From: Bacteroidia bacterium
GTDB lineage: Bacteria > Bacteroidota > Bacteroidia > Flavobacteriales > Flavobacteriaceae
Direction of reading: 5' to 3'
Length of the DNA: 64,000 bases
Assembly: GCA_030430535.1 (NCBI GenBank)
Contig: JAUIKY010000003.1
Location: 1 to 64,000, forward strand
Of this stretch, positions 17,668 through 26,112 are shown in pieces; position 1 is the first letter of the stretch; the number at the start of each line of letters is the position of its first letter. A program made the position numbers and the translations under genes. Below the pieces are notes generated by a model. It saw only the letters and a program-made list of their open reading frames with translations. It did not search any database and was not told the DNA's origin.

Positions 17668-18297
17668 ATGAAAGCACACACTAAAGAAACACAGGCAACA
17701 ATGACGCCAGAAAAGTCGTTGCAATTTTTAAAAGAAGGAAACTTAAGATTTCAAAATAATTTAAAGGCCAACAGAAACCTATTGGAACAGGTAAACGATA
17801 CCAGTGAAGGGCAATTTCCGTTCGCTACCATTTTAAGTTGTATCGATTCCAGAGTATCGGCCGAGTTGGTTTTCGATCAAGGGTTGGGCGACATTTTTAG
17901 CGTTCGTATTGCTGGGAACTTTGTTAACGAAGACATATTGGGTAGTATGGAGTTTGCCTGTAAATTGGCAGGTACCAAAATAATTGTTGTTTTGGGGCAT
18001 ACCAGTTGTGGCGCAATAAAAGGGGCGTGCGACGATGCTAAATTAGGAAACCTAACCAGTATGCTTGGCAAAATTAAACCAGCCGTAAATGCTGTTCAGG
18101 AGCCTAACGATGCCAGCCAAAGAAACTCTTCAAATATCGATTTTGTTAACAATGTTGCAGAAAAGAACGTTGAACTAACTATTGAAAATATTAGAAAGCA
18201 AAGTCCAGTTTTAAAAGAAATGGAAGATAATAAGGAAATAGCCATTATTGGTGCCATGTACGACATTAATACAGGAGCAGTGACGTTTTACGAATAA
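17668..18297 (+). CDS. Beta-carbonic anhydrase, first copy
   Basis: 209 residues from the ATG at 17668 (a TTG at 17632 would add 12 residues of unlikely sequence). Beta-class zinc enzyme for CO2/bicarbonate interconversion. Zinc ligands are visible as Cys in LSCIDSRVSAEL (the CxDxR motif) and His and Cys in VVLGHTSCGAIKGA. The spacing of the motifs and the DINTGAVTFYE end are typical. No signal peptide, so cytosolic. It belongs with the SulP and Usp-like genes just upstream and the DUF2490 gene downstream. Confidence 0.92.
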   Translation: MKAHTKETQATMTPEKSLQFLKEGNLRFQNNLKANRNLLEQVNDTSEGQFPFATILSCIDSRVSAELVFDQGLGDIFSVRIAGNFVNEDILGSMEFACKLAGTKIIVVLGHTSCGAIKGACDDAKLGNLTSMLGKIKPAVNAVQEPNDASQRNSSNIDFVNNVAEKNVELTIENIRKQSPVLKEMEDNKEIAIIGAMYDINTGAVTFYE

Positions 18298-18320
18298 AGC
18301 ACTGTATGGGAAGAAATAAT

Positions 18321-18989
18321 ATGAAAAAGAAAATAAGTTTGGCGGCATTAATCTTTGGGGTAATGCTGCCTTTTTTTAGCCAAGCCCAAGACAGTAACTT
18401 TGGTAATTGGCTTATTTATATAGGCAACAAAAAACTAAACTCAAAGTGGAACATCCACAACGAGGTGCAATATCGAAACTACAATGCCATTGGCGATTTA
18501 GAGCAGTTGTTGTTACGAACCGGTTTGGGCTTCACTTTTAACGAAGGAAAAAGCAATGTGCTTTTAGGTTATGGCTACATTCTTTCTGAAAATTACGTGA
18601 GCAATTCAGATGATAAAGTAACGGTCAACGAACACAGAATCTTTCAACAATTCATCTCAAAACAAAGTGTCGGTTCGGTAAACTTACAGCATCGTTACCG
18701 TTTTGAGCAACGCTTTGTAGAAGACGATTTCAAAATGCGTTTTAGATACTTTTTGGGCATAAACGTGCCGCTTTGCACGCAGGAAGAAAACCCAAGCAAA
18801 TTTTATCTTTCAGCATACAACGAAATATTTTTAAATACCGAATCGTCCGTTTTCGACAGAAACAGGCTTTATGGAGGTTTGGGGTATAAAATCAGTAAAA
18901 ATGTTCGGGTTGAAGCGGGTTACATGAACCAGTTTTTTGAAACCGATGGCCGCGACCAATTTAATATTATGACCTTTGTAAACTTTTAA
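18321..18989 (+). CDS. DUF2490 outer-membrane beta-barrel protein
   Basis: 222 residues from ATG 18321, which begins a signal peptide (KKKISLAALIFGVMLPFFSQAQ); the ATG at 18306 would add five residues. The mature part is a series of alternating amphipathic strands (NWLIYIGNKKLNSKWNIHNE, LQHRYRFEQRFV, YLSAYNEIFLN) ending in a terminal Phe (NIMTFVNF), as in outer-membrane beta-barrels, and matches DUF2490. Function unknown; it is the last gene of the first SulP/CA cassette and could be an outer-membrane partner, which is inference. A strong terminator follows. Confidence 0.8.
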   Translation: MKKKISLAALIFGVMLPFFSQAQDSNFGNWLIYIGNKKLNSKWNIHNEVQYRNYNAIGDLEQLLLRTGLGFTFNEGKSNVLLGYGYILSENYVSNSDDKVTVNEHRIFQQFISKQSVGSVNLQHRYRFEQRFVEDDFKMRFRYFLGINVPLCTQEENPSKFYLSAYNEIFLNTESSVFDRNRLYGGLGYKISKNVRVEAGYMNQFFETDGRDQFNIMTFVNF

Positions 18990-18995
18990 AAATCA

Positions 18996-19036
18996 AAAAA
19001 AATCAATACTTTAAGTGTTGATTTTTTTTTTTTTTT
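18996..19036 (+). terminator. Terminator after the first SulP/CA cassette
   Basis: Stem AAATCAATACTT / AAGTGTTGATTT (one G-T pair) with a tiny TA loop, followed by a run of about 15 T residues. It cleanly splits the two transporter cassettes. Confidence 0.88.
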
Positions 19037-19084
19037 GCCATCAAACCAATAAACCAAACTAATGTTTCTAAATTAAACTTAATT

Positions 19085-20947
19085 ATGAAGAAATTGTTCT
19101 CAAACATAAAAGGCGATGCCTTTGGAGGGATAACCGCAGGTATCGTAGCGTTACCATTGGCATTGGCTTTTGGGGTGTCTTCCGGATTAGGACCCACGGC
19201 AGGACTTTACGGAGCCATTTTTATTAGTTTTTTTGCAGCGCTTTTTGGTGGAACCAATACCCAAATTTCTGGCCCCACCGCACCCATGACGGCGGTAAGT
19301 ATGGTGGTAATTGCCAGTATTATTGCCGTTAACGATGGCGATGTTAATCAAGCATTGCCCGTAATCCTAACCGTATTTTTATTGGCAGGGCTCATGCAAA
19401 TAGGGCTAGGTATATTGGGCTTGGGAAAATACATTCGGTACATTCCCTATCCCGTGGTTTCAGGTTTTATGACGGCTATTGGGGTGATTATTTTACTCAC
19501 CCAAATTTTACCTTCCTTAGGGTATTATCCAAAAGAAGACTTAGAGTTTGTTGATACTTTTAAACCACAGGCCGAAGAGGTTATTTTAGAAAATATTTTA
19601 AAAGAAGAAGCCGAAGAAGGCATTTTGGTGCTTGAGGATTTTAAAGAAACCATTAGGAGGGCGGGAGAGATTACTGAGGCAGATATTTTAAAAGAATCAC
19701 AAACCTTAGCTGCAAAGGAAGCTTCGGGGGCTTTGGGAGCCGTTAAGGCGCTGCCGCGTGCATTGCAGAATATTAATTGGTTGGAATTGATTTTGGCACT
19801 CGGTACTATTTTTATCATTTACGGGTTTAAAAGAATTACCAAGGCTGTTCCGAGCACTCTGGTAGCATTGCTGGTGATGTCGGGGATAGCGGTGGGTTTC
19901 GGACTCGATTACCGACCCATAGAAGAAATTCCTAGCGGATTGCCGGTTCCTAATTTAGAGATTATTACAGAGTTTAAACTTAGTAATGTAACACCCTATA
20001 TTTTCACCGCACTTACTTTGGCACTTTTAGGGGCTATAGATTCTTTGTTGACCAGTGTGGTGGCCGATAACATGACAAAAACCAAGCACAAGCCTAATAA
20101 AGAGTTGGTGGGGCAGGGTATAGGTAACAGCATTGCTGCCGTTTTTGGAGGTATTCCCGGTGCTGGTGCAACGATACGAACGGTGGTAAACATCACTTCG
20201 GGCGGGAAAACCAGGCTTTCAGGAATGATTGCGGGAGTATTGTTGTTCATAATTTTACTTGGTTTGGGGCCTATCGCATCAAAAATTCCAGCTGCGGTTT
20301 TGGCTGGTATTTTAATCACCGTAGGCATTGGCGTAATGGATTATAAAGGACTGAAAGCTATTCCTAGTTTACCAAAAGATATTAAATTGGGGCCGCTTAA
20401 ATTAAGTTCTGAGGTGCTTATTATGTTGGTGGTACTCTTCCTATCTACCTTTTGGAATTTGGTATATGCCGTGGGCATCGGCTTAATCATTGCTTCATTG
20501 ATGTTTATGAAGAAAATTGGCGATTTAACTGCCGAACGGAGTAATGTAACTCCGCTCAAGGAAGAGGCTTGGAAAGACGAAGCCAGTTTCCCAGAAAATT
20601 TAAAAGAAGAAGTATTTATCAAGCATATTAAAGGGCCTTTGTTTTTTGGTTCAACTAGTGAATTTCAACAATTGGCCGAACAGATTCCCGAAACGGCTAA
20701 TACGGTCATCATTAGGTTAGGGCGTATGCAGTATATGGACCAATCTGGGCTTTATGCCATGGAAGATGTGCTTCAGGATTTGAACAACAAAAATATTCAA
20801 GTGCTTTTTGTAGGCTTGCTGAAACAACCTAAATATATGATGGAACGCATTGACATTATCCCCGATTTAATTCCAAAAGAGCATATATTTGAAACTTTTA
20901 AAGAATGTATGAAGTGGGTTAAGAAAAATGTAAAAGATGTGTATTAG
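19085..20947 (+). CDS. SulP-family anion (probable bicarbonate) transporter, second copy
   Basis: 620 residues. SulP permease with GDAFGGITAGIVALPLALAFG at the start, the TQISGPTAPMTAVSMVV loop and about a dozen membrane segments. The C-terminal STAS domain is well formed (ANTVIIRLGRMQYMDQSGLYAM, typical of an anti-sigma-antagonist fold). Compared with the first SulP copy it carries a charged segment of about 80 residues between membrane segments (about residues 147-232; EEVILENILKEEAEEGILVL and a second helix). Directly followed, 8 bp later, by a carbonic anhydrase gene. Bicarbonate transport is likely but not proven by sequence alone. Confidence 0.88.
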   Translation: MKKLFSNIKGDAFGGITAGIVALPLALAFGVSSGLGPTAGLYGAIFISFFAALFGGTNTQISGPTAPMTAVSMVVIASIIAVNDGDVNQALPVILTVFLLAGLMQIGLGILGLGKYIRYIPYPVVSGFMTAIGVIILLTQILPSLGYYPKEDLEFVDTFKPQAEEVILENILKEEAEEGILVLEDFKETIRRAGEITEADILKESQTLAAKEASGALGAVKALPRALQNINWLELILALGTIFIIYGFKRITKAVPSTLVALLVMSGIAVGFGLDYRPIEEIPSGLPVPNLEIITEFKLSNVTPYIFTALTLALLGAIDSLLTSVVADNMTKTKHKPNKELVGQGIGNSIAAVFGGIPGAGATIRTVVNITSGGKTRLSGMIAGVLLFIILLGLGPIASKIPAAVLAGILITVGIGVMDYKGLKAIPSLPKDIKLGPLKLSSEVLIMLVVLFLSTFWNLVYAVGIGLIIASLMFMKKIGDLTAERSNVTPLKEEAWKDEASFPENLKEEVFIKHIKGPLFFGSTSEFQQLAEQIPETANTVIIRLGRMQYMDQSGLYAMEDVLQDLNNKNIQVLFVGLLKQPKYMMERIDIIPDLIPKEHIFETFKECMKWVKKNVKDVY

Positions 20948-20955
20948 TTAGGATA

Positions 20956-21582
20956 ATGGATATAAATAAAGTATTTGAAAACAATAGCACTTGGATAAAA
21001 AATAAGCTTGAAACCCAAAAGGATTATTTTGAAGAATTGGGTAAAGGGCAGAGTCCGGAGTTGTTATATATCGGCTGTAGCGATAGTCGTGTAACGGCCG
21101 AAGAACTTATGGGCGCACAACCCGGAGAAGTGTTTGTGCACCGCAATATAGCAAACATGGTCATTAGTATCGATCTGAATGTGATGTCGGTAGTCAATTA
21201 TGCTGTAGACCACCTAAAAGTAAAGCATATCGTGGTTTGTGGCCACTACGCCTGTGGAGGGGTAAAGGCCGCTATGCAGTCGGCCGATTTGGGTATTTTA
21301 AACCCATGGCTACGCAACATTAGGGATGTGTACAGAATTCACAAAAAGGAACTTAATGGCTTTGATGATGACGAAAAAAAGTATGATCGTCTTGTAGAGC
21401 TTAACGTCAAAGAACAGTGTGTAAACCTTATAAAAACCGCGGCGGTACAAAAAGCCTACCGGGATAGGGGCTTAAAGGTACACGGTTGGGTTTTTGACGT
21501 TCACACGGGGAAACTAATCGATTTAAAGATTGATTTTGAAAAGTACCTCAAAGATATCATGGAAATATACCATCTTGACTAA
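20956..21582 (+). CDS. Beta-carbonic anhydrase, second copy
   Basis: 208 residues, beta class. Zinc-site motifs: IGCSDSRVTAEELMG (Cys and the Asp-Arg pair) and VVCGHYACGGVKAAM (His and Cys). VFVHRNIANMV between them is a strongly conserved family block. It differs clearly from the first carbonic anhydrase of the window, so this is not a recent duplication. It pairs with the SulP permease 8 bp upstream. Cytosolic. Confidence 0.93.
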   Translation: MDINKVFENNSTWIKNKLETQKDYFEELGKGQSPELLYIGCSDSRVTAEELMGAQPGEVFVHRNIANMVISIDLNVMSVVNYAVDHLKVKHIVVCGHYACGGVKAAMQSADLGILNPWLRNIRDVYRIHKKELNGFDDDEKKYDRLVELNVKEQCVNLIKTAAVQKAYRDRGLKVHGWVFDVHTGKLIDLKIDFEKYLKDIMEIYHLD

Positions 21583-21586
21583 AATT

Positions 21587-21615
21587 GAAAGCCCTCTTAA
21601 TGAGTGGTTTTTTAT
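21587..21615 (+). terminator. Probable terminator after the second carbonic anhydrase
   Basis: Imperfect stem AAAGCCCTC / GAGTGGTTT with a TTAAT loop, one mismatch and one G-T pair, followed by TTTATTTA. Weaker than the other terminators in the window. Confidence 0.5.
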
Positions 21616-21760
21616 TTACTTTAAGCTAAACTTTGTTCCTGAAAATAAGGTTTTTAGTGTGATTAGTTGTTCGTAATAGTATCTTTTCTCGCCATATACT
21701 TCAAAGTAAATGATCCGTTTCGGAGTCTTACCTAAAAAAAATCAAAAAATTGTTTTTATT

Positions 21761-21807
21761 TAGAACGATTCTATATAGATTTGTTTTTCTAAAATAGAAT
21801 AGGTCTA
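21761..21807. promoter_or_regulatory. Paired TAGA-N5-TCTA palindromes upstream of the redox operon
   Basis: TAGAACGATTCTA at 21761-21773 and TAGAATAGGTCTA at 21795-21807 share the form TAGA-N5-TCTA; their centres are 34 bp apart. A further perfect inverted repeat TTCTA-AAA-TAGAA lies at 21787-21799. They precede the ankyrin/DUF2271/PepSY operon by about 70-110 bp. I infer an operator, possibly for an iron regulator such as Fur, from the operon content; no regulator is identified. Confidence 0.5.
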
Positions 21808-21874
21808 AATAAAAATAGAGTTATAGTCTAAGGTCTGTTATGTTTACTGTTTAAAAGAATGAAAATCAAATAGA

Positions 21875-23353
21875 ATGAAAAATTTTAAATCAATTTTAAT
21901 TGTTGCCGTTATGATTTTCGGCATAAAAGGGTTAGCACAAAACAATGTGTTTTTGAGCCGAGATTTTTGGAAACCAACAACCAGCATTGCCGAGGTGGAT
22001 GCCAAAATTAAAGAGGGTAATGATATTTCAGAATTGACGTCCCATTATTTCGACCCCGTGGTATTTGCCATTAACAATAATGCCCCCAACAAAACCATTA
22101 AATATATCATTTCAAAAGAAGGTAACGACGTAAACAAATTAACGCACGATGGCCGAACATACATTTTTTGGGCCGCTAGAATGGGCAATTCAGATATCAT
22201 GGAATATTTAATTGAAAACGGTGCAAAAACCGATATGGTTGAAGACCATGGCAATACGGTTTTGAATTTTGCGGCTTCGGCTGGCCAGGAAAACACCAAA
22301 GTGTACGATATATGTTTGGCCAACGGTGCTAACCTTCAAAAGGATGTTAACCAAAACGGTGCTAATGCATTACTATTGGCCGCACCAAGTGACAAAACGG
22401 GTAAGCTTACCGAATACTTCGTTTCAAAAGGGTTGGGCATTAACAGTACCGATTACGAAGGCAACGGTGTGTTCAATTACGTAGCTCGTACCGGAAATAT
22501 CGAGGCTTTAAAAGAGCTGACAAAAAAAGGCGTAAAAGGCAACGACCAGGCTTTTATTTTTGCGGCTCAGGGCACGCGCGGTAAAACCAACGGGTTGGAG
22601 GTTTTCCAGTTTTTGGAAAGTGTAGGTTTAAACCCAAGAGTTACAACTAAGCACGGTACTACACCACTCCACACTTTAGCGGGCAGAAGTAAAGATTTAG
22701 AAATCATCAAGTATTTTATTGAAAAAGGGAACGATGTAAATGCGCTTGACGAAAACGGTAACAATGCTTTTATGTATGCCGCAAGCCGGAACAGTATTGA
22801 AGTATTAGAACTGTTAAAGCAAGAGTTGAAAAATATCAATATAATCAATAATAAAGGGCAGTCGGCTTTAACGATGGCCGTGGAGCATAATTCACCCGAG
22901 GTAATAAACTACTTGATTGAAAATAATGCCGATGTGCATACAGTAGATTCCAACGGGAATAATTTAGCGTATTATCTAATCGAATCTTACAATACAAGAA
23001 ATAAGGAGCAGTTTGAAAAAAAATTAAAACTGTTACAAACAGCTGGTTTAAACGTATCTGAACTACAGAAAGATGGCAGTTCTCTATACCATTTGGCGGT
23101 AAACAAAGAGAATATGGATTTATTGAAATTAGCGGCTTCATACAAAGTAGATATTAACAGTAAAAATAGCGAAGGCAACACCCCATTACATTTAGCCGCC
23201 ATGAAGGCAAAAGACACTGAGATTTTGAAGTATCTTATAGCCAATGGCGCCAAAAAAGACGCCGTGACCGAGTTTGAAGAAACGGTTTACGACCTCGCTT
23301 CAGAAAACGAAATTTTAAAAGAAAAAAACATAGCCATCGATTTTTTAAAGTAA
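21875..23353 (+). CDS. Exported ankyrin-repeat protein
   Basis: 492 residues with a signal peptide (KSILIVAVMIFGIKGLAQ), so periplasmic. The rest is a solenoid of about 10-12 ankyrin repeats (HDGRTYIFWAARMGNSDIME, HGTTPLHTLAGRSKDLEIIK, EGNTPLHLAAMKAKDTEILK are clear). Ankyrin repeats bind other proteins. It is the first gene of an operon with a DUF2271 protein and a PepSY/flavodoxin reductase, so it probably scaffolds that redox system. 13 bp separate it from the next gene. No sign of an effector function. Confidence 0.88.
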   Translation: MKNFKSILIVAVMIFGIKGLAQNNVFLSRDFWKPTTSIAEVDAKIKEGNDISELTSHYFDPVVFAINNNAPNKTIKYIISKEGNDVNKLTHDGRTYIFWAARMGNSDIMEYLIENGAKTDMVEDHGNTVLNFAASAGQENTKVYDICLANGANLQKDVNQNGANALLLAAPSDKTGKLTEYFVSKGLGINSTDYEGNGVFNYVARTGNIEALKELTKKGVKGNDQAFIFAAQGTRGKTNGLEVFQFLESVGLNPRVTTKHGTTPLHTLAGRSKDLEIIKYFIEKGNDVNALDENGNNAFMYAASRNSIEVLELLKQELKNINIINNKGQSALTMAVEHNSPEVINYLIENNADVHTVDSNGNNLAYYLIESYNTRNKEQFEKKLKLLQTAGLNVSELQKDGSSLYHLAVNKENMDLLKLAASYKVDINSKNSEGNTPLHLAAMKAKDTEILKYLIANGAKKDAVTEFEETVYDLASENEILKEKNIAIDFLK

Positions 23354-23366
23354 AAAATAATAAAAC

Positions 23367-23852
23367 ATGAAATTAAAATATATAGGCATTTTAGGTGTGC
23401 TACTCTTAGGTCTCGTATCTTTTACAACTTTAACTGAATCTACCAAATACAAATGCATGATCCAATTGACCAATTATACGGGGCATGGGGCTTATATTGT
23501 TGTTTCGCTGATTAACCCAGAGGGCGAATACGAAAAAACCCTTTACGTTATTGGTGATGACGATGAGTGGTACAACACCGTTGAAGAATGGTGGAAATTC
23601 TACGGAAAAAAGCGCAACAACATCGATGCCATAACCGGAGCGACCATTTCTGGTGGCGAACGCAGCATTAACGTTATCGATATTGAAGATTCTAAAATCG
23701 ATGCGGGATACAGCATCCGTTTTGAATCTGCCGTTGAAGACGATAAATATCATGTAAAAGATGTGGAGTTTCCATTAACCAGCGAAGCCATAAAAGGGAA
23801 GCATGAAGGAAAGGGCTTTATCCGTTACGTACGGATGATACCTAACAAATAA
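23367..23852 (+). CDS. DUF2271 protein with a flavinylation-like motif
   Basis: 161 residues. N-terminal signal sequence or anchor (YIGILGVLLLGLVSFTTL), then a DUF2271 domain (YKCMIQLTNYTGHGAYIVVS, TLYVIGDDDEWYNTVEEWWK). Residues 87-93 read DAITGAT, fitting the Dxx(S/T)GAT pattern at which ApbE transferases attach FMN to a Thr in other extracytosolic flavoproteins; Thr93 would be the acceptor. DUF2271 proteins often occur next to PepSY proteins, as here. Covalent FMN is inference, since no apbE gene is in the window. It lies between the ankyrin and PepSY genes. Confidence 0.8.
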   Translation: MKLKYIGILGVLLLGLVSFTTLTESTKYKCMIQLTNYTGHGAYIVVSLINPEGEYEKTLYVIGDDDEWYNTVEEWWKFYGKKRNNIDAITGATISGGERSINVIDIEDSKIDAGYSIRFESAVEDDKYHVKDVEFPLTSEAIKGKHEGKGFIRYVRMIPNK

Positions 23853-23874
23853 TAATTATTTCGAGTTAGTTTTT

Positions 23875-26073
23875 ATGTCTATTTCAATTTGGAGGTACAG
23901 TCATCTAGCGTTGGCTGTATCTTCTTTTATTTTTATTTTTTTGGCGTCGGTAACGGGCATTATTTTGGCCTTTCAGCCCATTTCTGAACAATTGCAGCCT
24001 TTTGAAGTTGCCGATTTGGAAGAGGTAACTGTTGCTGAAACCATTACTGTTTTTCAAGAAAAGTATCCTGAAATTATAGACATAAAAGTGGATGCCAACC
24101 ATTTTGTTCTAGCATCCGTTTTTACCGAAGAGGGCGATAATTTAGAAGGCTACTTCAACCCTAAAACAGCCGAATATTTAGGGGAGGAAAAAAAACCTTC
24201 TCCATTTTTTCAATGGGTGACCAATTTTCATCGGTCGTTGTTTTTAAAGAGTGTGGGGCGTTTCTTTGTCGGGCTGTGTTCTTTCCTCTTGTTTTTAATT
24301 GCTGTTTCCGGAACGGTGCTGATTGTAAAGCGGCAACGTTCATTTAAAAAGTTCTTTTCAAGAATAGTCAACGACGATTTTAATCAATATTGGCATGTGG
24401 TTTTGGGGCGTTTGTCTTTAATCCCAATTATCATCATTACTGCCACGGGCGTGTATTTGTCTTTCGATAAACTTGACTTGCTGCCCAAACAGGATGCGAA
24501 ACACCAAGTGGATTTCGAAACGCTTTTAGAAACGCCAAAACAGGAGATTTCAGATTTTGATGTTTTTAAAAATACGCCGCTTTCAGAAATCCAATCCATC
24601 GAATTTCCATTTTCACCCGATGTTGAAGATTATTTCACATTAAAACTGAATAACAAAGAAATGCTCGTCAACCAGTTTACGGGTGAGGTTTTGAGCGACA
24701 TCAACATTTCAAAATTCAGTGTATTTTCAGCAGTAAGCCTCAATTTGCACACGGGTAAAGGCAGCATATTGTGGTCTGTAATTTTGGCTATTGCGACAGT
24801 GAATATTCTGTTTTTTATCTATTCCGGTTTTGCGATGACTTTTAAGCGCCTCGCCTCCCGATTGAAAAACAAATTCAAAAAGGATGAAGCCGAGTTTGTC
24901 ATTTTAGTGGGATCCGAAAACGGCAGCACTGTTGCTTATGCCAATGCCTTACACAAACAATTGTTGGCTTCGGGAAAAACATCGTACATCACCGAGCTTA
25001 ATCATTATTCCACCTTTAAAAAAGCGAAACAAATTGTAGCCATAACGGCAACTTATGGTCAGGGCGAGGCACCCACTAACGCTAATAAATTTTTAAAATT
25101 GGTGGAAGCGGTTGAGCAGGAGCAGCCGTTTTCATTTTCGGTGGTTGGGTTTGGCTCATTGGCGTATCCCGATTTTTGCAAGTTTGCTGAAGATGTTAAT
25201 CACGCCTTTTTAAAACTGAAGAATGCCACGCAGCTCACCGAGTTGCATACCATAAACGACAAATCGTTTGAAGCATTCGATGCGTGGGTAAAAAATTGGA
25301 GCAGTCAATTAGATTTGACCTTAACCATTCCGGAAGATAAACTCACGGCAAAGCCCAAAAACCTGAAACGTTTTGCGGTAGTTGAAAAGGAGTTGGCCCA
25401 AGTGGGTGCCGATAATACGTTTTCGGTAACCCTGAAACCCAAGTGGCCCAAAACCATCAAGTCGGGCGATTTGTTGGCCATTTACCCAAACAACGACCAT
25501 CGGGAGCGTTTGTATTCCATTGGGCGAATTAACGGGCATGTGCATTTAAGCGTGAAACTGCACGAACACGGTTTGGGCTCGGGCTATTTAAACGATTTGT
25601 CGGAACGCCAAACCTTTAAAGCGCGCATTGTTAAAAATCCAGCGTTTTATTTTCCGAAGAAAGCCAGTCGAGCCATTTTAATAGCCAACGGAACGGGCAT
25701 TGCACCATTTTTAGGGATGATTGACGAAAACAAAAACCAAGTTGAAACCCATTTGTATTGGGGCATCCGAAGGAAATCGTCGTCTAAAACCATTATAGAT
25801 CGATTGCAAACAGATGTGGAAAGAAACCGATTGAAAAAATTGAACTTGGCTTGTTCGCAGGAAGGCCAAAAGCAATATGTGCAGGACGCCATAAAAGCAG
25901 ATGCGGCATTAATGGCCAAAACCTTAAACGATAACGGTGTGATTATGGTTTGCGGGTCGTTGGCGATGCAGAACAGTGTATTCTCGGTTTTAGAAAATGT
26001 CTGCAAAGAAGGAGGAATGAAACCGTTTGAATTTTACCGAGAAAATCAACAGATAAAAACCGATTGTTACTAG
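23875..26073 (+). CDS. PepSY membrane domain fused to a flavodoxin/FAD reductase
   Basis: 732 residues. Residues 1-330: PepSY-TM type membrane region with about four helices (LALAVSSFIFIFLASVTGII, VGRFFVGLCSFLLFLIAVSG, LIPIIIITATGVYLSF, WSVILAIATVNILFFIYSGF). Residues about 340-480: flavodoxin-like FMN domain (FVILVGSENGSTVAYANAL, ATYGQGEAPTNANKF). Residues about 500-732: FAD/NADPH reductase of the cytochrome P450 reductase/sulfite reductase type (RERLYSIGR for FAD, ANGTGIAPFLGMI for the nicotinamide). Such proteins pass NADPH electrons across the inner membrane; ferric-siderophore or flavin reduction is the likely job. Third gene of the operon. Confidence 0.9.
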   Translation: MSISIWRYSHLALAVSSFIFIFLASVTGIILAFQPISEQLQPFEVADLEEVTVAETITVFQEKYPEIIDIKVDANHFVLASVFTEEGDNLEGYFNPKTAEYLGEEKKPSPFFQWVTNFHRSLFLKSVGRFFVGLCSFLLFLIAVSGTVLIVKRQRSFKKFFSRIVNDDFNQYWHVVLGRLSLIPIIIITATGVYLSFDKLDLLPKQDAKHQVDFETLLETPKQEISDFDVFKNTPLSEIQSIEFPFSPDVEDYFTLKLNNKEMLVNQFTGEVLSDINISKFSVFSAVSLNLHTGKGSILWSVILAIATVNILFFIYSGFAMTFKRLASRLKNKFKKDEAEFVILVGSENGSTVAYANALHKQLLASGKTSYITELNHYSTFKKAKQIVAITATYGQGEAPTNANKFLKLVEAVEQEQPFSFSVVGFGSLAYPDFCKFAEDVNHAFLKLKNATQLTELHTINDKSFEAFDAWVKNWSSQLDLTLTIPEDKLTAKPKNLKRFAVVEKELAQVGADNTFSVTLKPKWPKTIKSGDLLAIYPNNDHRERLYSIGRINGHVHLSVKLHEHGLGSGYLNDLSERQTFKARIVKNPAFYFPKKASRAILIANGTGIAPFLGMIDENKNQVETHLYWGIRRKSSSKTIIDRLQTDVERNRLKKLNLACSQEGQKQYVQDAIKADAALMAKTLNDNGVIMVCGSLAMQNSVFSVLENVCKEGGMKPFEFYRENQQIKTDCY

Positions 26074-26112
26074 CCAAATTTTATGCTGTAACCATCGAAA
26101 AAATAATAAATC

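Noticed and set aside
21875-23353. Ankyrin-repeat protein as a host-directed effector
   Set aside because: It has a signal peptide and is operonic with a redox system, so a periplasmic scaffold is the simpler reading.
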